64,000 nucleotides of DNA from Lewinella sp050633125. Its GTDB lineage: Bacteria > Bacteroidota > Bacteroidia > Chitinophagales > Saprospiraceae. The notes below the pieces were generated by a model, which did not search any database, was not told the DNA's origin, and was given only the letters and a program-made list of their open reading frames with translations. Position 1 is the first letter of the stretch. The number at the start of each line of letters is the position of its first letter. The DNA lies in contig NZ_JBOEFX010000112.1 of the NCBI RefSeq assembly GCF_050633125.1, positions 1 through 64,000 of the forward strand, in the 5' to 3' direction. The translations under genes were made by a program, and so were the position numbers. This document shows, piece by piece, positions 27,829 to 36,836 of the stretch.

Positions 27829-28620
27829 CTAAGGCGCAGCAAGCCGAATATCGTACTCCGAGCCTTCTTGAGCAGGGTTACCAGCTCCGTCCCAATCTTT
27901 GGTAAATAGATCTATCACCCCTATCAGTGCAGGCTGATTTTCTAGTCCAATGTATTGTGTAACAGGATTGATATTTCCTCCGGAAAAACGGTAAAGCCCT
28001 TCTCGCAGGGAACGGCAATCCAATTCGTATTCTTCTTGTCCGGCGATCGCTGGAAACGTAAAACTCAGCGCAGGAGTGACGACCGTGCTTAAGGCATCAA
28101 AAACATCGATGGTCGTAGCTGTGCCTGCTACTAATTGCGGCAAACGAACCACCCTCCCCTGCTTGGGAACAAAGTGGCTGGTGCGTAGCGTCTCATTTTC
28201 GCCATCCGTTAACAACGTACGGTCAGCAGGTACGCGACCAAAATTGGTCAAGTGAAAGACCTGGTGTTGAATATCAGTCACGCCAGTCAAGGTATAAGAA
28301 GGCCACTCGGGATCAATCAAGCTTACTGCAAAACTGAGCCTGAAGGAATCATCGACTTCCGTGTAACCATCTTTGCTTACTATAATTGCTCCGGTCGTAT
28401 TTGCTTTGAAAACCAGACCTCTTTTTTCTAATTCCTTTTGTGATGCTGCTGTCAAACTTACCTTCAGTACATTTCTCAAATCGTAAGCGATAATTCTCTC
28501 TTGAACAGCTTGTGTGCTCCCAGTGGGGGGTAAAACCAGTACATCTGCTCCTTTGAGTAACCAATGGTACTGCCAAAAGTGTAGCTTAATGACCCGCTGA
28601 TATTTGATGATGAAGCCCAT
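27829..28620 (-). CDS. unassigned eCIS operon protein between cap and sheath genes
   Basis: The protein has 263 residues. I do not recognise a named family. It begins with IKYQRVIKLHFWQYHWL and is mostly beta, with no signal peptide or transmembrane segment. The ends resemble small structural virion proteins more than enzymes, and no catalytic motif is visible. It starts 2 bases after the DUF4255 stop and precedes the sheath genes by 171 bases, so it belongs to the operon. Its position suggests a part of the distal end, such as a cap adaptor or sheath terminator. Confidence 0.6.
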   Translation of the reverse strand: MGFIIKYQRVIKLHFWQYHWLLKGADVLVLPPTGSTQAVQERIIAYDLRNVLKVSLTAASQKELEKRGLVFKANTTGAIIVSKDGYTEVDDSFRLSFAVSLIDPEWPSYTLTGVTDIQHQVFHLTNFGRVPADRTLLTDGENETLRTSHFVPKQGRVVRLPQLVAGTATTIDVFDALSTVVTPALSFTFPAIAGQEEYELDCRSLREGLYRFSGGNINPVTQYIGLENQPALIGVIDLFTKDWDGAGNPAQEGSEYDIRLAAP

Positions 28621-28622
28621 TG

Positions 28623-29231
28623 TTAATAGAGTTGTTCGTTAACAATAATGGTTTCAATCTGTGGTGCAGGTTCAGGCTGATCAATGTATTCGATGCGCTG
28701 AATCTGGAACCGGTACAACACGCTGGGTAGCATCCTCCCTCCTAGTATCCCCCATAAATGATTGAGCTGCTCCAACGAGGGAGACAACATACTCACATTG
28801 AAGTGGAAGGTGTCAATATTGACATCATTAGGAATAGAGGAATTACTTTCCGTGAAAACACGCTGATGTTGAAAAAAACCGATGATTCTTGAGAGATAGG
28901 TAAGCGCGGTATCATAGTTAGGCGTGTTTACCGTGAAGAGTACATGGAGATTTAAGAAGACAGGTGGATTAACATACTCCAAACTACCTGTAACCGGATT
29001 ACGGCGGTGTGCCGGCCGGTTTTTCATAGCAAACTCCTCTTCTGTTTTGACCAGCGTTACAATGATGCTATTGCTTACGGCTCGTGGGTCAGTACTAGCC
29101 ATATCCCAGAAGGCGATATTATTCAGTTCAACAGCATCGTCTGTATTCGTTTCGATATCATCCAGCCCATTTTCAAGGGTCAGCCTGAGAATGGATAAAG
29201 TATCGGCGATGGTATCGCGTACTGTTGGCAT
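28623..29231 (-). CDS. DUF4255 family tail terminator/cap protein (Afp16/Pvc16-like)
   Basis: The protein has 202 residues. Its N-terminal helix (VRDTIADTLSILRLTLEN), the NSIIVTLVKTEEEFAMKN strand region and PPVFLNLHVLF mark it as DUF4255. Members form the ring that ends tube and sheath at the distal tip and govern particle length. It is the first gene of the eCIS operon here; in Afp it is near the end. The start at 29231 is followed by a plausible coding frame without alternatives. No TAnnTTTG box is obvious in the 133 bases before it. Confidence 0.88.
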   Translation of the reverse strand: MPTVRDTIADTLSILRLTLENGLDDIETNTDDAVELNNIAFWDMASTDPRAVSNSIIVTLVKTEEEFAMKNRPAHRRNPVTGSLEYVNPPVFLNLHVLFTVNTPNYDTALTYLSRIIGFFQHQRVFTESNSSIPNDVNIDTFHFNVSMLSPSLEQLNHLWGILGGRMLPSVLYRFQIQRIEYIDQPEPAPQIETIIVNEQLY

Positions 29232-29364
29232 GAGGTAATAGGTAATTAGGTTAAAACAGCTACTTGGTAGTATTACTTAGACCCCTACAAGTTGCTGATA
29301 CCTAATCCAATAAGCATCAAGGAAAACCCGGAATATAAAATCTAGTGGTTTTCCATGAGAAACA

Positions 29365-29982
29365 TCACCACCCCATTCGGACCGCTTCACGAACAACTCC
29401 GGCCGTATTCCTGACGCCCATTTTATGAATAATATTCATCCGATGCGTTTCTGCTGTACAAGGGCTGATATAAAGCTGCTTGGCAATCTCTTTGGTCGTG
29501 TATTCTTCTACAATTAAGTTGAGAACTTCTTTTTCCCGACGGGTAAGGGATAAATTATCATTGCCTAAGCCCATGGTTTGGCTCGCCCAATATTGGCTCA
29601 AGATGGGATCTAGGTAAGTCTGCCCATCAGAAACGGCCTGAATGGCCTTGCGAACATCGGCAGCACAAATGCTCGACAATAAATAGGCGCTTACGCCAAG
29701 CCGAAAACAGGCTTTTATGTGTTTCACATCCGTGGTGTCGTGTAGCACAATAAGTCGCGCCAGTGGGTAATTTTTAATTATCCTTTTCAGGCAAGTGAAG
29801 CGTTTGCTTTTTTCTTCATTCAATTGAACGAAAAGTAAGAAGGCTGATGAGCAGTTTGGACAGAATTCGTCCTTCCCCAACAAAAAGCTTTTTTTAAAAT
29901 TGTAAGAAGTATCGCTCAAAACGCTTTCAAGGCCAAGGATGACCAAGGGTGTTTTCCCCAGAAGGTAAATAGGCGTAGACAT
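29365..29982 (-). CDS. LuxR/NarL-type regulator with degenerate receiver domain
   Basis: The protein has 205 residues. The C-terminal 65 residues are a LuxR-type helix-turn-helix (LTRREKEVLNLIVEEYTTKEIAKQLYIS, in two segments). The N-terminal 130 residues fold like a receiver, but where the phospho-acceptor Asp should lie after the third strand the sequence reads AFLLFVQLN, with no Asp, and the early acidic pair is absent too. It therefore probably acts without phosphorylation, as in other pseudo-receiver regulators. It lies on the same strand, 133 bases before the eCIS operon, and is the best candidate for its control. This link is positional. Confidence 0.85.
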   Translation of the reverse strand: MSTPIYLLGKTPLVILGLESVLSDTSYNFKKSFLLGKDEFCPNCSSAFLLFVQLNEEKSKRFTCLKRIIKNYPLARLIVLHDTTDVKHIKACFRLGVSAYLLSSICAADVRKAIQAVSDGQTYLDPILSQYWASQTMGLGNDNLSLTRREKEVLNLIVEEYTTKEIAKQLYISPCTAETHRMNIIHKMGVRNTAGVVREAVRMGW

Positions 29983-30378
29983 AGCATAATAGTTTTAGGG
30001 TATGATAAGTATACCAATACCCAAGTGCTTTGAGCAGAGCCCAACTCACTTTAAGCTTGGTATTTTTTTTACAGCTACTGGTCTATTATTACCCTCCGCA
30101 CTAAATTCGTTACGGATGAATAATAATTTTAAATCAAAAAATCAAAAAGGCTTTATCTGGGTTACACTTACAGAAGCGGGGGGAGAATGCTTCAGTGGGT
30201 TTACTCATTGCAGTAGAATGCAAAAGGTAGTCGATTAAATAAAAACTCTGGAAAGGAGATAAATATTATTTAATGTCTGGAACTATTCCCACAAAAATAG
30301 ACCTTTGAGCAATAATCTGTGCCTTTGCACCACGGCGGTCAAAGAGAAAGCCTAATTCGGCCTAACCAAAATTCCCTC
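29983..30378. other. intergenic region upstream of MATE gene
   Basis: This stretch lies between the LuxR-type gene and the MATE gene, which are divergent. A single 78-codon frame (30002-30238) has no family resemblance and atypical composition. Near the right end, TGCCTTTG (30320-30327) is one base from the Bacteroidota -7 consensus TAnnTTTG and is a likely promoter of the MATE gene. Nothing else is evident. Confidence 0.5.
30320..30327 (+). promoter_or_regulatory. candidate -7 box of the MATE gene
   Basis: TGCCTTTG followed by CAC lies 52 bases before the chosen MATE start. It differs from TAnnTTTG at the second base. No clear -33 TTTG element is seen at the right distance. Confidence 0.35.
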
Positions 30379-31764
30379 ATGCAAAAACTCCTTCAACTCT
30401 TCCGAGCGGCTATTCGCGGCGATGAGTACGACTATACCTCCGGTTCTATCAAGAAGGCGATTGTGATGCTCAGTATCCCTATGGTGCTGGAGATGGCCAT
30501 GGAATCTTTGTTTGCCTTGGTCGATGCTTATTTTGTTGCTAAAGTCAGTCCCGATGCCGTGGCTACTGTTGGACTCACCGAGGCGGTCATCACCTTGGTC
30601 TACGCTATTGCCATCGGCATCAGTACGGCACCGGTAGCTATGATCGCCCGCTATATCGGGCAAAAAGACCAGGCCAATGCGTCGCGTGTAGCTAAACAAG
30701 CCATCTATATGGCCATTGGGGTGAGTTTTATTCTAGGAATTCCCGGTGTTATTTATGCAGAGGATATACTAAGGATGATGGGAGGGAGTGAAGCCTTGAT
30801 CGCTTCAGGCAAGAACTACACGAAATTGCTTTTTGGTAGCAATGCGGTCATCATGCTACTCTTCTTGCTCAATGGTATTTTTCGCGGAGCAGGAGATGCC
30901 GCTTACGCCATGCGAGCCTTGTGGTTGGCCAACGGTATTAATATTATTCTTGACCCTATTTTCATTCACGGCTTCGGGCCTATTCCAGCAATGGGCGTTA
31001 CGGGTGCAGCGGTAGCCACCACTATTGGTCGGGGTATTGGGGTAGCTTTCCAGCTTTACATTCTTTTTGGTGGCCGTGGTACCATTCAACTTCGTACGGG
31101 CGGTTGGCAACTCGATTGGGGGATACTCAAACGACTGGGGCGGATTGCTTCTTCGGGCGCCATGCAGTATATCATTGCCTCTGCCAGTTGGGTATTTCTG
31201 ATGAGAATTGTCTCCAAATTTGGCAGTGAAGCCGTGGCGGGCTATACCATTGCTATCCGATTGATCATTTTCACCCTACTGCCCGCCTGGGGATTATCCA
31301 ATGCCACAGCTACACTCGTAGGTCAAAACCTGGGTGCCAAAGAACCCGATCGAGCGATACGCTCCGTGAAACTTGCCGCCATGATGGCCGGTGTTTTTTT
31401 AGGTCTTATTTCTATCGTCTACCTGTTATTCGCCCCTCATCTGATCCTTTTCTTCGATGATACGCCCGCTGTTCTTGAGGCAGGTACTACTGCCTTGAAG
31501 ATATTCGCATTGGGCTACACCCTCTATGGTTTCGGTATGATCTTCAGCCAGGCATTTAACGGTGCCGGAGATACGCGCACACCAATGATTATCAATATCA
31601 TTTCTTTTTGGATCGTTGAGATTCCGCTGGGGTATTACCTCGGGCTTTACCTGGGGCATGGCGTGGCCGGCGTCACTTGGGCGATCATCATTGCAGAGAT
31701 GGTGCTCACGGCATTGGCTTTTATCCTATTTCGGCGGGGAGGTTGGTTGAAGACGGAGGTTTAG
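30379..31764 (+). CDS. MATE family multidrug/cation antiporter
   Basis: The protein has 461 residues from the chosen ATG at 30379; a start 60 bases upstream would add a non-conserved basic leader. It has twelve hydrophobic helices in two similar halves. Typical MATE segments are visible: SIPMVLEMAMESLFALVDAYFV in helix 1, a GIFRGAGDA motif in the first half and its counterpart AFNGAGDTRTPM in the second half. MATE proteins export drugs or metabolites in exchange for Na+ or H+. The substrate cannot be told. It appears monocistronic. Confidence 0.93.
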   Translation: MQKLLQLFRAAIRGDEYDYTSGSIKKAIVMLSIPMVLEMAMESLFALVDAYFVAKVSPDAVATVGLTEAVITLVYAIAIGISTAPVAMIARYIGQKDQANASRVAKQAIYMAIGVSFILGIPGVIYAEDILRMMGGSEALIASGKNYTKLLFGSNAVIMLLFLLNGIFRGAGDAAYAMRALWLANGINIILDPIFIHGFGPIPAMGVTGAAVATTIGRGIGVAFQLYILFGGRGTIQLRTGGWQLDWGILKRLGRIASSGAMQYIIASASWVFLMRIVSKFGSEAVAGYTIAIRLIIFTLLPAWGLSNATATLVGQNLGAKEPDRAIRSVKLAAMMAGVFLGLISIVYLLFAPHLILFFDDTPAVLEAGTTALKIFALGYTLYGFGMIFSQAFNGAGDTRTPMIINIISFWIVEIPLGYYLGLYLGHGVAGVTWAIIIAEMVLTALAFILFRRGGWLKTEV

Positions 31765-31821
31765 GGGATGGTTTGATGGTTGAGTTCGTCAGAATAGAGT
31801 GGACAGTTGTTGTCACCCTAT

Positions 31822-32382
31822 TTATTTTAGTTTTTTTCTCAGCACATAATATGTTTCATACTCCTTATAAATATTGAAACCGTTCCTTTTGTACAATTCC
31901 ATTGGGCCTTTGAAACTACTTGAATTCGCTTCTCCTTTCTTTGGATAAGATTCAATATAGTCGTAGTCTCTATTTAAATAATCTTCTACTATTTTTTCAA
32001 TGACTTTTTGAGATATCCCCTTTCTGCGATAATCTGGGTGTATCAAAAAACATACAACTGAACATACTTTATCATCTGGATTATCAATCAAATCGTAATC
32101 TCTTAATAATCGTTGATATTTGGATCTGTTGTTCACGTTACACCAGCCGATTGCCTTGCCATTATAAAAGACCAAATAACCTTGCAGTTCGTTCTCATCG
32201 ATGCGATCAATAATCATAACTCGGCTCATATCACGCGTACATGTTTCCACATCACCTAGGAAATGATAATCGTTACAGTAACATTTAGACCATTCGGGAT
32301 TTTCTTTATGAATCATATTATCAAACAGAAACAAATAATCATCCTTCAAATCTTTGGTTAATGGTCGTATTTCAATATTCAT
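31822..32382 (-). CDS. GNAT family N-acetyltransferase
   Basis: The protein has 186 residues from the ATG at 32382 (MNIEIRPLTKDL); an upstream ATG 24 bases earlier gives a Lys-rich leader and is less likely. Motif A of GNAT proteins is clear: VVCFLIHPDYRRKGISQ followed by a helix. Before it is a strand GWCNVN. The Cys-Tyr-Cys near residue 40 is also seen in some relatives annotated as small-molecule acetyltransferases. It transfers acetyl from acetyl-CoA to an unknown amine. AT-rich codon use differs from neighbours, which hints at recent acquisition. Confidence 0.85.
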   Translation of the reverse strand: MNIEIRPLTKDLKDDYLFLFDNMIHKENPEWSKCYCNDYHFLGDVETCTRDMSRVMIIDRIDENELQGYLVFYNGKAIGWCNVNNRSKYQRLLRDYDLIDNPDDKVCSVVCFLIHPDYRRKGISQKVIEKIVEDYLNRDYDYIESYPKKGEANSSSFKGPMELYKRNGFNIYKEYETYYVLRKKLK

Positions 32383-32488
32383 TTTATTTTTTTTGATATG
32401 ATGCACAACACTTTTTATAAGTGGCTGTGCTACAAGTTTAGTTGGGTTATTGTTATGTTGCGCCCAACTCCATTTAACAAAAACGCCC

Positions 32489-34693
32489 CTACCCCCCCAA
32501 CTCTAACTGGTTACTAATCAATTCCAGGTAGCGGCCTTTCTTTGCGACCAGCTCCTCGTGAGTCCCTTCTTCTACGATTTGCCCAGCTTCGAGGACGACT
32601 ATTTTATCGGCATTGCGTACCGTACTCAAGCGATGAGCGACTACTACCACGGTGCGGCCTTCAAAAAAATGAGCCAAGTTGTCGACGATGACTTTTTCGT
32701 TTTCAGCATCCAGTGCGTTGGTCGCCTCATCAAAAAACAGAAAGGAAGGATCTTTGTAGATGGCTCTGGCAATGAGTAGCCGCTGGCGTTGCCCCTGACT
32801 AACACCATTGCCCTGCGGCCCTATTTTTGTCTGCAATTGTTGGGGTAATCCCTGGATGAATGCTTCTAAATTCGCCAACATAATGGCTTTTCTGAGCCGC
32901 TCTATTTCGACCACGCTACTGCTTTCTGCAATATTATTGGCGATGGTATCTGAGAAGAGAAATCCATCCTGCAAGACGGCTCCACAAGCGCGGCGCCAAG
33001 TACTTATGGCGTATCCTTGCAAATCGTATCCTCCAAGTTGAATGCGCCCTTGGTTGGGCAAATAAAAGCCGAGCAGCAGTTTTATCAAAGTCGTCTTCCC
33101 ACTTCCGCTGGCCCCTACAATGGCCGTCACTTTCCCATGTGGAATCTTTAAATCAATATTCTTCAGGACATCACCAGAAAGCGGGCTGTAAGCAAAATTC
33201 ACATTTTCCAACACTAGGTCAGCCGACTCCGGCAGTACTTCCATTCGCTGCTCACCTTCCTTTTCTTCCACTTCCATCTGCTGTAACTCTCCTAGTCGCT
33301 CCAGGCTCAATTGCGCATCCTGAGCTGTCCGCAGAAAACCTACCAATCGCTGTAAAGGCACATTTAGTTGCCCAACAATGTATTGGATAGCCAACATTGC
33401 CCCCAAAGTTAAATGCCCCGCAATAACAGCCTTGGCCGAAATAACAACGATAATGATATCTTTCAACTGACTGATAAACTGGGCACCAGTATCTTGATAT
33501 TGGGTAAGGCTCAAAAAACGGGTATTGGTACGAAAGAGTTGGTTCTGAATTTTCACCCACCCCATCCTGCGTTTGTATTCACTCTGCTGTAGTTTTATTT
33601 CCGGCATTCCCTGAATGAGTTCTATCAAAGTGTTCTGATTGGCGGTCATTTCGCGAAAGCGCTGATGATCAATCAGAGCTCTTTTTTTCAGGAATACCAA
33701 AATCCAAACGAGGTAGAGGACCGCAGCAACAAAAAACACCACAAAGATCCCCGTATGGTACCACCACAAAACGCCCCCAAGGATAAACAGGCTTGTAAAC
33801 GAGAACAAGGCCGACAGCGAGGTATTGGTAAGAAATGACTCTATGCGCCGTTGATCGTAAATGCGTTGTAGAAAATCTCCTGTCGATTTTTGATCAAAAT
33901 ACCTTAGCGGCAGCCGCATCACCCTTCTCAGAAATTGAGCAACTAAACTTACATTGATACGTGTGCCTACGTGCAACAAAATCCATCCTTGTAAAAGCGT
34001 AATCGTCACTTCTCCCACAAACAGCAGTATCATCCCCACCAACATCAAATAGATAAAATCAATATCCTGGTTGTTAATACCAATATCAACAACTGCCTGG
34101 GTGAGGAAAGGAAAAAGCAGTTGCAGCACACTCAAGCCTAATAAACCTATCAGTAACTGGCCCACCAAGCGGCGATAGGGTTTCACGAATTGAAACAAGT
34201 ACCTGAAACCTAGCTGACCGGTCGTTTCCTCCTCCCCTTCTTGCTCATAAAAAGCTGGTGTAGGGCTCAACATCAGCACAATACCTTCCTCCTCACCTAC
34301 AGAGCACCAGCCGCGAATAAATTCCTTACGTGTTAGTTTTTTCACTCCCGCTTCTCTAGGGTCAGCTACCCATACAAAGCTATTGGTCATTCTAAAAACA
34401 ACGACAAAGTGATTTTGCTCCCAGTGTACAATCAGCGGTAATTCCAGGTCCTCCAACCCTGCTTGCTCCTCCCCTGCTGCCCAGGGAATCCGAAAGGCAT
34501 GAGCATCGAACCCAATGGTTTCTGCTGCCTTTACAATTCCTAGCAAACTCACACCATCCTTTTCAATGTAGGATTGATCGCGCAAAAAAGACAGAGGATA
34601 TTCCCTACCGTGATGAGCTGCTACCATCCGTAAGCAAGCTGGGCCACAGTCCATACTATCAAGCTGTTGGTAAAATGGGAAGCGCTTAAACAT
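32489..34693 (-). CDS. peptidase-containing ABC exporter (C39 type, bacteriocin/peptide export)
   Basis: The protein has 734 residues. An N-terminal C39 cysteine peptidase (1-140) has Cys16 in MDCGPACLRM, His95 in NHFVVV and Asp111 in VADP, so the catalytic triad is intact. A six-helix membrane domain follows (about 165-450), then a canonical nucleotide-binding domain with Walker A GASGSGKTT, signature VSQGQ, Walker B FLFFDE and the AHR switch histidine. Such exporters cleave double-glycine leaders and export the peptide. No obvious leader peptide gene is seen close by. The TolC/HlyD/ABC set 2 kb downstream could supply the envelope parts. Confidence 0.93.
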   Translation of the reverse strand: MFKRFPFYQQLDSMDCGPACLRMVAAHHGREYPLSFLRDQSYIEKDGVSLLGIVKAAETIGFDAHAFRIPWAAGEEQAGLEDLELPLIVHWEQNHFVVVFRMTNSFVWVADPREAGVKKLTRKEFIRGWCSVGEEEGIVLMLSPTPAFYEQEGEEETTGQLGFRYLFQFVKPYRRLVGQLLIGLLGLSVLQLLFPFLTQAVVDIGINNQDIDFIYLMLVGMILLFVGEVTITLLQGWILLHVGTRINVSLVAQFLRRVMRLPLRYFDQKSTGDFLQRIYDQRRIESFLTNTSLSALFSFTSLFILGGVLWWYHTGIFVVFFVAAVLYLVWILVFLKKRALIDHQRFREMTANQNTLIELIQGMPEIKLQQSEYKRRMGWVKIQNQLFRTNTRFLSLTQYQDTGAQFISQLKDIIIVVISAKAVIAGHLTLGAMLAIQYIVGQLNVPLQRLVGFLRTAQDAQLSLERLGELQQMEVEEKEGEQRMEVLPESADLVLENVNFAYSPLSGDVLKNIDLKIPHGKVTAIVGASGSGKTTLIKLLLGFYLPNQGRIQLGGYDLQGYAISTWRRACGAVLQDGFLFSDTIANNIAESSSVVEIERLRKAIMLANLEAFIQGLPQQLQTKIGPQGNGVSQGQRQRLLIARAIYKDPSFLFFDEATNALDAENEKVIVDNLAHFFEGRTVVVVAHRLSTVRNADKIVVLEAGQIVEEGTHEELVAKKGRYLELISNQLELGG

Positions 34694-34950
34694 AAATATT
34701 TAAATGATGAGAGGCATACAAGGTAAGTATTCCTATCTATCCCGACAACTAAGTGTTTAAGCAAAAGCCCAAACCAGTATAATTGGGAACATTCTTTCGA
34801 AGAGAACAGCCCTAAGTCTCTACAAGAATCAATTATTATTTAACTTTAATGGTTGAAATGAAAACGTGACCACCCAGTCAAGCACCGTCCAATAAAGCCT
34901 ACAGTTTGTTTCCCGTATTTTTCCAACACCAACTTCAAGCTTTATTTTCT

Positions 34951-35343
34951 ATGAAACATCTGATTTACAGCTTATTATTAGTCGCTTTTTGTGGCTGGTC
35001 GTTTGAGCTTTCCGCCCAAAACGAAAAACCTTCCTACTGTGACGAGTTGCCCGTCACTTACAGCAAAGGCGCTTCTAGAAACAGCCGCCCGTCTTTACCT
35101 AAATTCAGCACTACACCTACTATTGAATACAAGGTACAAGTCGCTATTCTACGCAATACAGATCCCAGGGAATACCCTTTTCATGAAGACCTTGTTGCTC
35201 GTCATCGCCCTTGTGAAGAGGTGTGGGTCATAGAATCAAGAGAAAGTTTTACCAGTCGATCAGACGCACTAAAGCTTCAAAACAAACTCCGAAATCTGGG
35301 TTACAACGGGGCCTATTTAATAGAAATGGTAGGCTATCAGTGA
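34951..35343 (+). CDS. secreted SPOR-like domain protein
   Basis: The protein has 130 residues from the ATG at 34951, chosen because it opens a good signal peptide (MKHLIYSLLLVAFCGWSFE, cut near ELSAQ). The mature part carries a SPOR-like pattern: YKVQVAILRNTDP, a middle segment, and a C-terminal helix with SDALKLQNKLRNLGYNGAY. SPOR domains bind denuded peptidoglycan glycans. One or two cysteines may form a disulfide. It is divergent from the C39 exporter and not obviously linked in function. Confidence 0.65.
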   Translation: MKHLIYSLLLVAFCGWSFELSAQNEKPSYCDELPVTYSKGASRNSRPSLPKFSTTPTIEYKVQVAILRNTDPREYPFHEDLVARHRPCEEVWVIESRESFTSRSDALKLQNKLRNLGYNGAYLIEMVGYQ

Positions 35344-35410
35344 TTACTCGTGCATTTGGCATAAAGTTTAACTTTTTTATACCAAACAAAAGCCCGACCT
35401 TGTCCTATGA

Positions 35411-35452
35411 ATTGCGCAGAAAACAAAGCGTGTTTTTGTTTTCGTGCTGTTC
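35411..35452 (+). repeat. two-part intergenic repeat upstream of the S51 gene (copy B)
   Basis: ATTGCGCAGAAAA (35411-35423) and TTTTGTTTTCGTGCTGTTC (35434-35452) match the two words upstream of the sheath genes, here only 10 bases apart. Together they form an imperfect inverted repeat (GAAAACAAA with TTTGTTTTC). It lies 65 bases before the S51 gene start. Confidence 0.6.
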
Positions 35453-35516
35453 TTTAAAATTTTCCTTAACCGGGAAATTTGATTTCGCGACACAACAATT
35501 CAACTTCTACTTACTC

Positions 35517-36827
35517 ATGAAAAAGCTTCTGGCCTTTGGCTTGATGGCCTTAGCGTTTTGTACGCTTAGTGCCCAAGAAGATTACACCTCCTTTTTCACA
35601 GGTAGCCTCATGGATGCTACAACGACCCCCATAGGAGGGGTTTGCCTGATGGGAGGCGCTACCGAAAACGATAACGCTATGCGTTGGTTTCTTGAACGAG
35701 CCGACGGTGGTGACATTCTGGTCATTCGTGCTTCGGGCTCTGACGGTTATAACGATTATATGTTTAGTGATTTAGGAGTGACCGTCAATTCTGTGGAGAG
35801 CATTGTCTTCAACAATGCGCAAGCGGCCACTGATCCTTATGTACTGGATCGTATTGCCAAAGCCGAAGCCATCTGGATTGCTGGCGGCAACCAATACAAC
35901 TACGTTTCTTTTTGGAGGAATACCGCCGTTGCCAATCTCATCAACACCGCAATCACAGAACGAAACATCGTCATCGGAGGCACAAGTGCAGGAATGGCTA
36001 TCCTTGGAGGCGTCTATTTTACGGCTCAAAACGGCACCGTCACCAGCACAACAGCGCTCGCCAATCCTTACGATAATAAAGTGGCTATCAGCAATGCTTC
36101 TTTTATTCGCGTCCCATACCTCACACAGGTCATTACAGATACTCATTACGATAACCCCGACCGGAGGGGGCGGCATACGGTCTTTTTGGCACGCGCCATC
36201 GTTGATTACAATACTCCTTATTACGGAATAGCTTGTGATGAATACACAGCCGTATGTATAGATGAGAGTGGAATCGCCAGCGTCTATGGCACCTATCCCG
36301 ACTTTGACGACAACGCTTACTTCATCACCCCTAACTGCGAGGTAATGAATAACTTGCCGGAAAATTGTGCTAGTAACCAGCCCCTAAGCTGGAGCCAAGA
36401 CGGGCAAGCCCTCAAGGTCTACGCTGTCAAAGGCACCCCCACTGGCTTGTACACTTTCGACCTCAATACCTGGATAGATGGAGATGGGGGTGAATGGCAA
36501 GACTGGTCAGCAGACGCAGGGTCATTTGCAGCAATTGAAGGAAATGCACCGGTATGTAACCCGGTAAATACAACTATCGTCAACCCCAATCTCAGTTTTG
36601 AGGTATTCCCAAATCCGAACAACGGAAGAGTCCGCATTCAACTTAACTCCAGCAATCGTACCGAAGGGAACATCCAACTGTTGGATGCTTCGGGTAAACT
36701 GCTGCAATCCTGGCCGGTAGTAGGCCGCACTGACAATCTGGATTTGTCCACGCTGAGTTCAGGGGTCTACTGGTTGGAATACGTCAATGGTGAAGACAGA
36801 GCAGTTCGGCAAATAGTAGTGAGGTAG
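35517..36827 (+). CDS. secreted S51 (cyanophycinase-like) peptidase family protein with T9SS sorting domain
   Basis: The protein has 436 residues from the ATG at 35517; longer in-frame starts lack a signal peptide. The signal peptide MKKLLAFGLMALAFCTLSAQ is followed by a class I glutamine amidotransferase-like fold. The S51 nucleophile motif GGTSAGMAILGG contains Ser157. S51 enzymes are dipeptidases E or cyanophycinases. The last 75 residues (FEVFPNPNNGRVRI and the VYWLEYVNGEDRAVRQIVV region) are a type IX secretion sorting domain, so the enzyme should be exported across the outer membrane. The substrate is unknown; extracellular peptide or cyanophycin use is inference. Confidence 0.88.
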   Translation: MKKLLAFGLMALAFCTLSAQEDYTSFFTGSLMDATTTPIGGVCLMGGATENDNAMRWFLERADGGDILVIRASGSDGYNDYMFSDLGVTVNSVESIVFNNAQAATDPYVLDRIAKAEAIWIAGGNQYNYVSFWRNTAVANLINTAITERNIVIGGTSAGMAILGGVYFTAQNGTVTSTTALANPYDNKVAISNASFIRVPYLTQVITDTHYDNPDRRGRHTVFLARAIVDYNTPYYGIACDEYTAVCIDESGIASVYGTYPDFDDNAYFITPNCEVMNNLPENCASNQPLSWSQDGQALKVYAVKGTPTGLYTFDLNTWIDGDGGEWQDWSADAGSFAAIEGNAPVCNPVNTTIVNPNLSFEVFPNPNNGRVRIQLNSSNRTEGNIQLLDASGKLLQSWPVVGRTDNLDLSTLSSGVYWLEYVNGEDRAVRQIVVR

Positions 36828-36836
36828 ATTCATTTC

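Noticed and set aside
394..29231. Prophage or type VI secretion system
   Set aside because: No capsid, portal, terminase, integrase or lysis genes are seen, and no TssJ/L/M membrane complex; AAA+ Afp15-like, DUF4255, DUF5908 and DUF4157 genes mark an eCIS.
30002..30238. 78-codon frame upstream of the MATE gene
   Set aside because: No family resemblance, no ribosome or promoter signals, and it lies across a divergent promoter region.
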